Below are positions 23,820 through 31,533 of a DNA stretch of 31,546 nt, piece by piece. The position numbers were made by a program, and so were the translations under genes. The notes under the pieces are model-generated. The model had not been told where the DNA came from. It did not search any database and saw only the letters and a list, made by a program, of their open reading frames with translations. Position 1 is the first letter of the stretch. The number at the start of each line of letters is the position of its first letter. This DNA is from Fibrobacter sp. (GTDB taxonomy: Bacteria > Fibrobacterota > Fibrobacteria > Fibrobacterales > Fibrobacteraceae), in contig JAFZOV010000129.1 in NCBI GenBank assembly GCA_017550445.1, forward strand, positions 1 through 31,546, read 5' to 3'.

Positions 23820-23884
23820 AAAAGCCGTCTTTTGATATATAAAACTCCCAATTTCCATTGGGGATATAACAAAAGTCGGCTTTT
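23820..23884 (-). terminator. Long hairpin with T-runs, likely terminator of the 23960-24748 lipoprotein gene
   Basis: The outer arms match at 14 of 15 positions (AAAAGCCGTCTTTTG at 23820-23834; its partner at 23870-23884). An inner perfect stem CCCAAT-TTCC-ATTGGG (47-62 within 238xx) and short ATATA arms extend the dyad to 65 bp. On the minus strand the descending arm runs into TTTTTTTGTTTTTTTT (to about 23808). It lies between the lipoprotein stop and the toxin-antitoxin operon. Confidence 0.7.
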
Positions 23885-23959
23885 CTAGTCGAACTTGGCT
23901 TGTAGACGGAAATCCGCTACCAGTGCCTGTCAGGAAATAATATACAAAAAAAGAGGAGA

Positions 23960-24748
23960 TTAGTGAGTCCACATAAGCTTCAGTTCTTCAAGATTCGCTC
24001 CCATACTTGAAGAAGCATATGTAAAACTCAGTGTATAATTCTGGGAGTCATATGTTGCAGAACAAGTAACGGAAGCCGTTCCTATGCAAGACCAACCATA
24101 CTTAGCCAAATCATTTTTAACCACATTCAAAGATTTGGATGTCATTAACGAGCTCATATACACAAATCCATTCTTATTAGATATTGTACACAAATCGGCT
24201 CCAGCCCAGATATCTGATGCTAAAGCGTCAGGCGGCAACAGAACCGGACAAGCGGGTGTTACAAACCTCTCCTGCAAGACTTTTTCGTCCAATGGACTTG
24301 TAACCGAATGGAAATTACCGACAAATGTTCCCATCATATAGGTAAAGGCCAACGTGTCATTAACGGCAACAAGCGTTGTATAATCTGGAGTCTCTCTTAC
24401 ATAACGATAAGATTCCTGAACCAGTTCCTCTTTTTGAAAGCCCGCTGCAATCAGCAATGTATCAAACTTCAGCATTTCGTCCAAGGCAATTTGTTGTTGG
24501 GCTTCACAAACACCACTGAAAGTCGGCTGCCAAGCGAGAGAAGATGCAGGAAGCTTCTGAGTTGCCAAATCACATTTTGAAGCGTTTGAAACCTGCGAAT
24601 TATCAAAAGGATCATTCGGGTTCTGTGGCAAATTTGCACAAGATGCATCTGCACAAGGCTGCGTCGCTCCCCCGCCAGAACTGGACGATTCAGAGCAAGC
24701 CATCAAAGAGGCCAATGCCACGCTAAGTGCAACAAACATTTTTTTCAT
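23960..24748 (-). CDS. Putative lipoprotein, unknown function
   Basis: A 262-residue protein. MKKMFVALSVALASLMAC is a lipoprotein signal with Cys18 as the lipidation site, followed by a SSSSGGG linker typical of Fibrobacter lipoproteins. The rest has eight further Cys residues and no domain I recognise. The start at 24748 is chosen for its AAGGAG site (8 nt) and for the signal peptide; residues of the longer frame up to 24856 overlap the promoter. A strong promoter lies 17-45 nt upstream, and a long terminator follows the stop. Confidence 0.8.
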   Translation of the reverse strand: MKKMFVALSVALASLMACSESSSSGGGATQPCADASCANLPQNPNDPFDNSQVSNASKCDLATQKLPASSLAWQPTFSGVCEAQQQIALDEMLKFDTLLIAAGFQKEELVQESYRYVRETPDYTTLVAVNDTLAFTYMMGTFVGNFHSVTSPLDEKVLQERFVTPACPVLLPPDALASDIWAGADLCTISNKNGFVYMSSLMTSKSLNVVKNDLAKYGWSCIGTASVTCSATYDSQNYTLSFTYASSSMGANLEELKLMWTH

Positions 24749-24764
24749 AGTTAGCTCCTTGTAT

Positions 24765-24793
24765 TTTAAAGCATTGTTATTTATAAATGTCAA
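24765..24793 (-). promoter_or_regulatory. Sigma-70-type promoter of the 24748 lipoprotein gene
   Basis: The minus strand shows TTGACA (24788-24793), a 17-bp spacer and TTTAAA (24765-24770), followed by a short leader with AAGGAG. The -35 hexamer is a perfect consensus. Confidence 0.6.
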
Positions 24794-24810
24794 ATCAAAG
24801 AAAGATAGGA

Positions 24811-24939
24811 TTAGGCGAAGGTATGACACCCACCACACCCAACAAACGACATGCACGTAGCCCCTGCCAGCAGGCAGAGAATGATTGCCTTGAAAGCCGA
24901 GAAACGGCTCGGACGGGAGGGGCGGATCTGGGAGGTCAT
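24811..24939 (-). CDS. Small ORF, 42 residues, lipoprotein- or signal-peptide-like
   Basis: A minus-strand ATG at 24939 opens a 42-residue frame ending with TAA at 24811-24813. It begins with a basic segment (MTSQIRPSRPSRFSAFK), then a hydrophobic helix AIILCLLAGATCMSFVG, then CGGCHTFA, so that a lipobox-like FVGC sits near the end. If lipidated, the mature product would be only about 8 residues. GAGG lies about 14 nt upstream of the ATG. No family is recognised. It may be a small secreted lipopeptide, a regulatory small protein, or a remnant of a larger lipoprotein gene. The flank 24940-25061 shows nothing coding. Confidence 0.45.
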   Translation of the reverse strand: MTSQIRPSRPSRFSAFKAIILCLLAGATCMSFVGCGGCHTFA

Positions 24940-25061
24940 CTTACTTATCCTCAATAAATTGTTGTTTTAAAATCTTCGGCCCATTTCAACGTCGGCAACC
25001 AGTGGCCCTGTTCTTTGTAAACATCAGGCCAAAAAATTGAATTTGAGCATAGGATCTTCTT

Positions 25062-26324
25062 TTAATTCTTTATGCAACGAATATATAAGTACATTCCTCT
25101 GTCACATTGTACCATATAATTTCCGTTTCTAAAACCTATTATAAAATCGTCACCACTGACAATACCACAACCCTCACATAAATAGGATTGAACCTCCATA
25201 TAACAATATTTCATAGATGATGATACTTCCGTAGAATCGCTCTGCCAAAAAAGAGCTTTCTTAGTAGTATTTGCAAACTTATAAATATTGTCATACCATC
25301 CGCCACCAGGCATTATATTAAGACCAAATAAATCGGCGCCTTCTCCGACTCCCGTTTTATCCCAACCATCTTTTGACCTTAAAGCTTGACCTTGCGTCAG
25401 GTTTCCTCTGTATTTATTAATATAACTTCTTAGCTCAGATAAGTCAGATTTATTTGGCAACCTCCATTCATTGGGGCAAGCATTCGTCGCAGCTTCCCTA
25501 TTGTACAAATATCCATAGGTGACACAATTGTTTGGGTTGTCATTTTGGCATTTTAAGCGTGTTGAATCAGCATCCTCAAATTTCAAATTTTCAGCCATCC
25601 ACCATTGTTCACCTATTTTCACGGTTTTGTAAGTTTGTCCGTCTCGTTCATCATATAAAGAACCGTAAGTACAGTGATCTTCTAACTCCGTTTTGCAAAC
25701 ACCGATAGTTGCAAGACTGCTTGAAGTTGCTTCAACGGCGCTCGAAGAGCTCTGTTTCGTCGAAGATGAAGAATCATCAAGCTTTTCGCTTGAAGAACTC
25801 TGTTTCGTCGAAGATGAAGATGACTTACTTTCGCTGGATGAACTCTCCACCGATGAGGAAGACTTGCCTTCGCTCGATGAGCTCTCTTCCGACGACGAGG
25901 ATTCTGTAGGTTTTACGCTAGATGAGCTTTCTACCGACGAGGACGATTCCACCAGTTTCGTTTCGCTGCTGCTAGATTCTACGGGTTTGTCAGAACTAGA
26001 CGACTCATCTGGTGTTTTTGAACTCGATGATTCATCTGTTTTAGTTGAACTAGAGGAACTTTCGTTCTTTATCGAGCTGGACGATTTATCAAGGTCTTTA
26101 GAGCTCGATGATTCTTCCGTTTTCACAGAACTAGAGGATTCCTCCGTTTTAATCGAACTTGAAGAAATGTCTTTTTTTTCCGAATTGGATGACTCTGCGG
26201 AACTTGACGACTCTTCGACTGTCACCGAATTAGACACGCCAGAACCATCGTCTCCGCAAGACGACAGGAAAAAGGCTAACAAAAAAATTGGACCAATGAA
26301 TCTAACAAGTGGCATCACTTTCAT
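25062..26324 (-). CDS. Ser-rich lipoprotein with FISUMP domain
   Basis: A 420-residue surface protein. The lipoprotein signal ends at Cys23 (FFLSSC). A very long low-complexity linker (about residues 36-205) of ~19 SSSS blocks follows, separated by short charged spacers. The C-terminal domain (about 218-420) carries YKTVKIGEQWWMAENLKF, YGYLYN, CPNEWRLPNKSDLSEL and LFGLNIMPGGG, the pattern of the FISUMP domain (Fibrobacter succinogenes major paralogous domain, about 180-200 residues). The domain's molecular function is not known to me. The start lies 1 nt after the stop of the upstream lipoprotein gene, with GGAG 10 nt upstream, so the two are co-translated. It is the last gene of an operon led by a TIGR02147 protein. 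Confidence 0.9.
   Translation of the reverse strand: MKVMPLVRFIGPIFLLAFFLSSCGDDGSGVSNSVTVEESSSSAESSNSEKKDISSSSIKTEESSSSVKTEESSSSKDLDKSSSSIKNESSSSSTKTDESSSSKTPDESSSSDKPVESSSSETKLVESSSSVESSSSVKPTESSSSEESSSSEGKSSSSVESSSSESKSSSSSTKQSSSSEKLDDSSSSTKQSSSSAVEATSSSLATIGVCKTELEDHCTYGSLYDERDGQTYKTVKIGEQWWMAENLKFEDADSTRLKCQNDNPNNCVTYGYLYNREAATNACPNEWRLPNKSDLSELRSYINKYRGNLTQGQALRSKDGWDKTGVGEGADLFGLNIMPGGGWYDNIYKFANTTKKALFWQSDSTEVSSSMKYCYMEVQSYLCEGCGIVSGDDFIIGFRNGNYMVQCDRGMYLYIRCIKN
25716..26219 (-). repeat. Tandem Ser-block coding repeat within the FISUMP lipoprotein
   Basis: This stretch encodes repeated ESSSS(V/K/E/S/T) blocks with short spacers (KTE, KPV, KTPDE, KLV). Codon usage inside the Ser runs mixes TCx and AGx codons, so protein repetition is stronger than DNA repetition. 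The tract probably works as a flexible, perhaps glycosylated, spacer from the outer membrane. Confidence 0.8.
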
Positions 26325-26325
26325 T

Positions 26326-26991
26326 TTACCGATTCTCCAAGTACCAGTTTTTCATTTTTTCTGCATAGCGTTCCAAAACAGCTTTTGGACTTTCCGTTAA
26401 ACGTTCTCCAGAAGACGAACAGGTCAAATGCAATTCTGGGGATTCTTGACATTTTACCAAGTGGCGGGACAACGTCCAGCCTTCTGCATTGCAGTTTTTC
26501 TCAAAATCAGCATAATATTTTTCGCAGGAATACTCGTCATAGTAGGATCCATCTAGCTTTTCGTGGTAGGCAACACCTTCGCTATCAGCCGTAAGGAAGA
26601 ATGTTTGAACATAGCCAGCAATTCCATTCGGAATATACCCTATCGCCTTTACCCCATATTCCGATGGATATATACGGACATCGCAATAAGAATAAGGGTT
26701 ATCTTCTTCGTAAGCGAAAAAGTTTTCATGTTCGCCGCCGAACCTAATTTCGAACCAGAACCTGGTAGAATCAATTTCGTAATCGTCGATATCTGCAGGT
26801 ATCGCATCAATAAAGTTTTTGATAGAGTCTACACGATGTTCTAGAATCAGCTTTTCATCGGCAGAAATCTCTGCCACAGAATTATCATCTACAGTTGCAC
26901 CCGCTGTAGATTTTTCGGAACAGGCAATAACGCCCCAAAGGATGCTTAAGGCAAGCAAAAGCGCAACATTTCCAAACATTTTACTTTTCAT
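26326..26991 (-). CDS. Putative lipoprotein, unknown function
   Basis: A 221-residue protein. The signal peptide with lipobox WGVIAC puts Cys24 as the lipidation site. The mature part is acidic with several Cys and Tyr/Glu-rich segments (EHENFFAYEEDNPYSYCDVRIYP; SCEKYYADFEKNC). No family is recognised. The ATG at 26991 with GAAGGTG upstream is preferred over a GTG at 27000. It overlaps the upstream TIGR02147 gene by 11 bp and runs into the FISUMP gene with 1 nt between, so the three form one operon. Confidence 0.8.
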   Translation of the reverse strand: MKSKMFGNVALLLALSILWGVIACSEKSTAGATVDDNSVAEISADEKLILEHRVDSIKNFIDAIPADIDDYEIDSTRFWFEIRFGGEHENFFAYEEDNPYSYCDVRIYPSEYGVKAIGYIPNGIAGYVQTFFLTADSEGVAYHEKLDGSYYDEYSCEKYYADFEKNCNAEGWTLSRHLVKCQESPELHLTCSSSGERLTESPKAVLERYAEKMKNWYLENR

Positions 26992-27817
26992 CGTCTGCAC
27001 CTTCTATTTTCTGAGTCAACGGGAACAGTTGCAAATTCAGGCGTAACACCTGATCTACCTTGTCATCGTTCGCAACAATTTCTAGAACCTGCTCGCGGCA
27101 CTTTTTCAGGACTTCGACAACTTTTGCAAAGGCATCATTAGAAACGCCCATGGTAACACCCGCGACATAGCGTTCATCTGCGGCAAAGCGGTCAATCGCA
27201 TCGACCGCAAATGTCGCCATCTGCCTGTTCATGGAACGCACGGCCAAAGACATGGACTGAGTATCACCGCCAAGCAACTTGTCCGTCTGCAAGTACTTGC
27301 CGTCATCTGTCTTTTTGAGGATTCCCGCATGGACTTGAAAATCGATGGAATCCTTTACCTCTTTCGCAGAAACATCATGAATGCACTTGCCCGCGATTTC
27401 TTTCGGGACTGCTCCCGGCATGGCAGGCGCCAATTCACGCACTACCGGGTGTACCCAAGAATCGTAATATTTATACGCCTCGGCCCCGACAAGGTTCACC
27501 TTGCTCGCCCTCGCGATAGACTGCATTTCGGCATAAGCGAAATGTTTCTTGTCATCGGTCTTTGCTTGCGCAAACATAACCAAGTTGAAAAAATAGTCGC
27601 GCTCAATACCCGTAAAGTTAAACGCGTCCGCCACCTTGACGGTCGCCTTCTTTCCGAGGTTTGCCTTACCTTCGCATACTTGCTTCATGAATACCGGCGA
27701 AATAAAGCCCGCCATTTTCGAATAATCACGCCACGAAAACGTCGACGCGCGCTTTTTCCAGTCGTAAAAGTCCTGTAAATAACGACGAAAATCTTGATAT
27801 TGCAAGATAGGAGCCAT
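26981..27817 (-). CDS. TIGR02147/DUF4423-family protein, probable regulator
   Basis: A 278-residue protein with the recognisable start MAPILQYQDFRRYLQDFYDWKK and then FSWRDYSKMAGFISPVFMKQVCEGKANLGKKATVKVADAF, an HTH-like segment (about residues 26-65) as in phage-repressor-type proteins. DYFFNLVMFAQA and MSLAVRSMNRQM follow. The family is strongly expanded in Fibrobacter and in some delta-proteobacteria such as Bdellovibrio; a transcription-factor role is commonly supposed but not proven. The ATG at 27817 fits the family start; upstream in-frame Met codons (27856, 27916) are less likely. It leads an operon with two lipoproteins, which it may regulate. Confidence 0.85.
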   Translation of the reverse strand: MAPILQYQDFRRYLQDFYDWKKRASTFSWRDYSKMAGFISPVFMKQVCEGKANLGKKATVKVADAFNFTGIERDYFFNLVMFAQAKTDDKKHFAYAEMQSIARASKVNLVGAEAYKYYDSWVHPVVRELAPAMPGAVPKEIAGKCIHDVSAKEVKDSIDFQVHAGILKKTDDGKYLQTDKLLGGDTQSMSLAVRSMNRQMATFAVDAIDRFAADERYVAGVTMGVSNDAFAKVVEVLKKCREQVLEIVANDDKVDQVLRLNLQLFPLTQKIEGADDEK

Positions 27818-27822
27818 AGGTG

Positions 27823-27853
27823 TAAATCTATACAACCGCAGCTGTAGCGTCAA
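27823..27853 (-). promoter_or_regulatory. Possible promoter of the TIGR02147 operon
   Basis: The minus strand shows TTGACG (27848-27853), a 17-bp spacer and TAGATT (27825-27830, within TATAGATTTA), only 5 nt from the ATG at 27817 and without a Shine-Dalgarno site. If used, the message would be leaderless. Confidence 0.45.
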
Positions 27854-27991
27854 CATTTTTGATACAAAAAGTGATTTTTTGCACATTTTAACAAGGTTTT
27901 TAGGATAATTTTTCAAATTTCAAAAATTTGAATACGATTTGAATACACCTAAAGGAGCTTATTCGTGACCACCCCTGACTTTAAGAAAGCA

Positions 27992-28021
27992 AAAGACCCT
28001 CTGGCGAACCAGAGGGTCTTT
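27992..28021 (-). terminator. Strong intrinsic terminator of tRNA-Ser
   Basis: A perfect 13-bp stem AAAGACCCTCTGG (27992-28004) / CCAGAGGGTCTTT (28009-28021) with a CGAA loop (TTCG on the minus strand). It starts 4 nt after the tRNA 3' end and is followed on the minus strand by TGCTTTCTT. Confidence 0.9.
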
Positions 28022-28025
28022 GCAG

Positions 28026-28114
28026 CGGGAAGAGCGAGATTCGAACTCGCGATAGGATTAAGTCCTATACGTCCTTAGCAGGGACGCGCCTTCGGCCAGC
28101 TCGGCCATCTTCCC
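28026..28114 (-). tRNA. tRNA-Ser (anticodon GCT)
   Basis: A type II tRNA of 89 nt. The acceptor stem GGGAAGA (28114-28108) pairs with TCTTCCC (28033-28027), the discriminator is G, and the anticodon loop CTGCTAA (28081-28075) gives GCT, reading AGC/AGU serine codons. A long variable arm is present (ATAGGA...TCCTAT), and the T-arm is GCGAG-TTCGAAT-CTCGC. The 3' CCA is not encoded, so it must be added by CCA-adding enzyme. Confidence 0.95.
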
Positions 28115-28129
28115 ATCTTGGGGACACAA

Positions 28130-28158
28130 ATTTTAGATAAAATTCGGTAAAATTTCAA
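28130..28158 (-). promoter_or_regulatory. Promoter of tRNA-Ser
   Basis: On the minus strand TTGAAA (28153-28158), a 17-bp spacer and TAAAAT (28130-28135) place the transcription start about 8-10 nt before the tRNA 5' end at 28114. Confidence 0.7.
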
Positions 28159-28251
28159 GGGTATCGGCCCAAAATTGCCAAATTTAGCCCCACAAAGGCA
28201 CTTTTTTTTACATTACACGGAGCAAAAAAGCAATTTTTCTAAATTTTTAGT

Positions 28252-31200
28252 ATGCGTTTCTTATCCAAAGTGCTAAAAATCGCGGCCGCATTTGCGCTGG
28301 TCGGACTCATTTGCTGCATTCCCGCCTACATCGTGGTGTTCAAGATCCTGCCTACCCAGGATCCGGACAACCAGTTCAACCGATCCACCATTCTGCAGGT
28401 GCTTTCGGGCGAAACCCGCGTCTATTATAATGACGGCGAAGAGCTTCTGGGAGCCTTCTTCGACGCAAACCACCGCGTGTACGTCCCCTATGGCGACATT
28501 CCGGCAAATATCGTGAACGCATTGATTGCCGCCGAAGACGCAGGCTACTGGAACCACTCCGGCTTCAGCATTTACGGCTTTACCCGCGCCATGATTTCGA
28601 ACATCAAGAGCGGGCACATGCGCCAGGGCGGTTCTACGCTGACCCAGCAGACCGTGAAGAACATCTTTGGCCGCGAAGAAAGAAGCATCAAGGAAAAGGG
28701 CAAGGAGCTCATCAACGCGCTCCGCATGGAAAAGCACTTTAGCAAAGAAGACATCCTGGAATTCTACCTGAACCAGTTCCACGTTTCAGGTACCGGCAAG
28801 GGCGTGGCCATTGCCGCCCAGTACTTCTTCAACAAGGAACTGAAGGACCTGACACTTGCCGAATGCGCCTTTATCGCAGGCTCGGTGAAGGGCCCCTTCA
28901 ACTACGACCCCTTCATTCAGCGTAACGCCGAGCGCCGCGAAAAAGCTTTAGCCCGCGGCAAGGAACGCCTAGAATATGTGCTTGGCCGCATGGTCGAAGA
29001 GAACTACATCTCCGAAGAAGACATGAGCGAGGCGCTGGCCAAGCCGCTGGAATTCAACCACGGCAACTTCCGCTTTAGCGTAAGCACCATGCTGGACCGC
29101 ATCGAAGAAAAGCTGGACGGAGAATTCTTCCAGAAAAAGTTTGAAGCCGAGGGAATCGAGGACTGGCGCAAGGCCCAGCTTTCCATTACCACCACCCTTG
29201 ACGCCCGCAGCCAGGACGCCGCAAAGACTGCCCTGCAGGCAAACATCAGCGGGCTCCAGATGCAACTGGGCGGTTTCGTTTTGCCCAAGGCCCAGTTCGC
29301 TAACCGCGCCCAGACCGCCCGCAAGGGCGATTACCTGTACGGCACCGTCGACAGCATCATGGTTGACGACAAGGGAAGCCTGAAATCATTGACGCTCAGT
29401 TTCGGGCAGCTCAAGGGCATGGTCTCCGAAGCCGCCGTGAAGGACTTCGCGAAAAAGGCCGGCGGTGACGTGAACAAGATTTTGGCACCGCAACTCAAGA
29501 AGGGAGCCATCCTCTTGGTGAGCGTGATGGACGACAAGACCGTAGACGGTTTTGCCCCCTGCCAGATTGAAACGGAACCCGTACTGCAAGGCGGCCTCTT
29601 TGCCATCCAGAACGGAAAGGTGGTTGCCAGCCAGGGCGGTTTCCACAACACCGGATTCGACCGTAGCTTCAAGGCCGTGCGCCAGCTGGGTTCCAGCTGG
29701 AAGCCCATTCTTTATGCACTCGCCCTCAAGTACCACTGGAACTACCTGGACATGCTGGAAAACGACTTCAACGTGTTCCAGTTCACCAACCAGTTCTACT
29801 TCCCGCGACCGGACCACAAGAACAAGGGCGACGTCGTAAGCATCGCCTGGTCCGCCACCCGTTCCGAAAACATCGCCAGCATCTGGCTGTTGGAACACCT
29901 GCTGGACAAGCTTTCGCAGGATGAATTCAACGAAATCGCCGCCGTCAATGACATGGCCCGCTACGATGAAGAAGAAACCAAGAAGTTCTTTGAACGACTC
30001 CGCGACAAGTTCGGCCTGATTCTCAAGGAAGACACTAAGCGGGAAATCGAATTCACCAAGGCCCGCGACGCACTGGCCGAGCGCTACCGCCTGGAAGGCA
30101 AGGACGACAAGGCCCGGGATGTCATGAACCTGCGTTACGGCACCTTTAACGATATCGCCCTCAAGCAATCGAAAAAGGACGCAAAAATCATCGGATTTAT
30201 CAACCACAACTACAAGCGGTATTCCGAAATCTTGCGCAACCGTCAGGCCCAGGAGCTGGACCCAACTGTGGAATTGCCCCCTCTTGATTCGGTGGTATTG
30301 CACAACCACTTTACGCTTGCCGACATGAAGCGCCTTTCGACCATGATCGAGCCGGTGGACAGCGAAGCGGATTACCTGGATGCAGAACACCTGCGCTACT
30401 GGCCCGACTACAGACGTTCCTTGGCCTTTGCCGAATATGCCCGCTTTGCCAAGGAAATCGGCATCAAGCAGAAGTTGCAGAAAGTGTTCAGCATGCCGCT
30501 CGGCGTAAACGACATTACGCTTGCAGAAATTTCTACCGCCTACCAGACGCTTTTAACCGGCAAGGTATTCAAGTGCCTGGACGGCGACTGGACCGACCCC
30601 TGCTTTATCAAGGAAATCAAGAACCGCGACGGCAAGGTGATATTCAGGAACAAGAGCGAAAGCAAGGTGATTATTGGCGACACCATTACCTCGCAGATGG
30701 CGGTGATGTTGCACTCCGTGTTCGTGAACGGTACAGCCCGTAGCCAGTACACGCACATTACGGTGACCTCGCCGGATAGCGCCATTACGCTGCGCTACCC
30801 CGCCCTCGGTAAGACCGGCACTACCAACGACTATCGCAACGTGGCATTCCTTGGTGCTCTTCCCACCTACGTGAACGAAAAGAACGGCATTTCTACGGAC
30901 TCCGTGGTGGCCATCGGTAGCTATGTGGGCTTTGACGACAACAAGCCGCTGAAATCCGGGCGCACCCGTATCGCAGGCGCGAGCGGCGGCTTGCCACAAT
31001 GGGCCGACTTTGCGAAGAAAGAAATCAAGATTCTGGGCCTGCCCGAAAAGATTGACTTCCTCGATATTTCGATGCTTGCCGCGGGCGAAGTTCCGCTGGT
31101 GCTCCCCAACGAACGCGGCCAGCTGACTGTGGACCCCATGACGGGAAGCATCATGGCAGGCGCCGGAGCCGAGCAGGGCCGCCCGCTCCCGTGGATTGAA

Positions 31201-31533
31201 GTTCCGGGATTCACGCCGCCGCAGGTTCATGCCGCTGCCGCAGAAACGGCTGCCGAGAACGGCATCATGGTAAGCCTCCCCATGCCCGTGGCCGCCCCTG
31301 CAGAGCCTGCTGCCGCCGATTCTGCGTCACAGGCCGCCGCGACACCCGGCACAGAAACAGCAATCGTACAAGCAGCCCCCAGCGCCGAGCAGCCTACCGC
31401 ACAGCCCGTTGTTCCGACTCAGCCTGCACAACCGGCCCAGCCGAAGGCCGCCGCCATGCCGAAGGATGATGACTGGGATTTGCCTGAAGGCTTTGACAGC
31501 AAGAACGCCTTCGTGCCAATCGAAGCGGAATAG
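28252..31533 (+). CDS. Class A penicillin-binding protein (PBP1A-like; GT51 plus transpeptidase), unusually long
   Basis: A 1093-residue bifunctional peptidoglycan synthase. One N-terminal TM helix (about 8-32) precedes a GT51 domain with catalytic Glu95 (AAEDAGYWNHSG), GGSTLTQQ at 126-133 and LEFYLNQFHVSGTGKGVAIAAQYFF. The transpeptidase domain has S481-S482-W483-K484 (SxxK), S538-E539-N540 (SxN) and K854-T855-G856-T. Between SxN and KTG there are about 310 residues, including a highly charged helical insert (about 555-715), more than in textbook PBP1A. A ~120-residue Ala/Pro/Gln-rich tail ends with an acidic segment. The ATG lies 4 nt after TAAATTTT and has no nearby Shine-Dalgarno site. 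It is alone, and the window ends 13 nt after its stop. Confidence 0.92.
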   Translation: MRFLSKVLKIAAAFALVGLICCIPAYIVVFKILPTQDPDNQFNRSTILQVLSGETRVYYNDGEELLGAFFDANHRVYVPYGDIPANIVNALIAAEDAGYWNHSGFSIYGFTRAMISNIKSGHMRQGGSTLTQQTVKNIFGREERSIKEKGKELINALRMEKHFSKEDILEFYLNQFHVSGTGKGVAIAAQYFFNKELKDLTLAECAFIAGSVKGPFNYDPFIQRNAERREKALARGKERLEYVLGRMVEENYISEEDMSEALAKPLEFNHGNFRFSVSTMLDRIEEKLDGEFFQKKFEAEGIEDWRKAQLSITTTLDARSQDAAKTALQANISGLQMQLGGFVLPKAQFANRAQTARKGDYLYGTVDSIMVDDKGSLKSLTLSFGQLKGMVSEAAVKDFAKKAGGDVNKILAPQLKKGAILLVSVMDDKTVDGFAPCQIETEPVLQGGLFAIQNGKVVASQGGFHNTGFDRSFKAVRQLGSSWKPILYALALKYHWNYLDMLENDFNVFQFTNQFYFPRPDHKNKGDVVSIAWSATRSENIASIWLLEHLLDKLSQDEFNEIAAVNDMARYDEEETKKFFERLRDKFGLILKEDTKREIEFTKARDALAERYRLEGKDDKARDVMNLRYGTFNDIALKQSKKDAKIIGFINHNYKRYSEILRNRQAQELDPTVELPPLDSVVLHNHFTLADMKRLSTMIEPVDSEADYLDAEHLRYWPDYRRSLAFAEYARFAKEIGIKQKLQKVFSMPLGVNDITLAEISTAYQTLLTGKVFKCLDGDWTDPCFIKEIKNRDGKVIFRNKSESKVIIGDTITSQMAVMLHSVFVNGTARSQYTHITVTSPDSAITLRYPALGKTGTTNDYRNVAFLGALPTYVNEKNGISTDSVVAIGSYVGFDDNKPLKSGRTRIAGASGGLPQWADFAKKEIKILGLPEKIDFLDISMLAAGEVPLVLPNERGQLTVDPMTGSIMAGAGAEQGRPLPWIEVPGFTPPQVHAAAAETAAENGIMVSLPMPVAAPAEPAAADSASQAAATPGTETAIVQAAPSAEQPTAQPVVPTQPAQPAQPKAAAMPKDDDWDLPEGFDSKNAFVPIEAE

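Noticed and set aside
25693..26400. 235-residue plus-strand Asp/Glu/Leu/Ser repeat protein opposite the Ser-rich linker
   Set aside because: Its acidic repeats are the reverse reading of the SSSS-block linker; the opposite strand has a signal peptide and the FISUMP domain.
27965..28077. Plus-strand frame starting GTG at 27965 after AAAGGAG, 37 codons
   Set aside because: Despite a good Shine-Dalgarno-like site it reads through the tRNA terminator and antisense to the tRNA-Ser, so coding is unlikely.
28026..28114. Integration (att) site of a genomic island at tRNA-Ser
   Set aside because: No direct repeat of the tRNA 3' end and no integrase gene was seen in the window.
29386..30390. 334-residue minus-strand frame inside the PBP gene
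   Set aside because: Antisense shadow of a gene with verified catalytic motifs on the plus strand; no family pattern.
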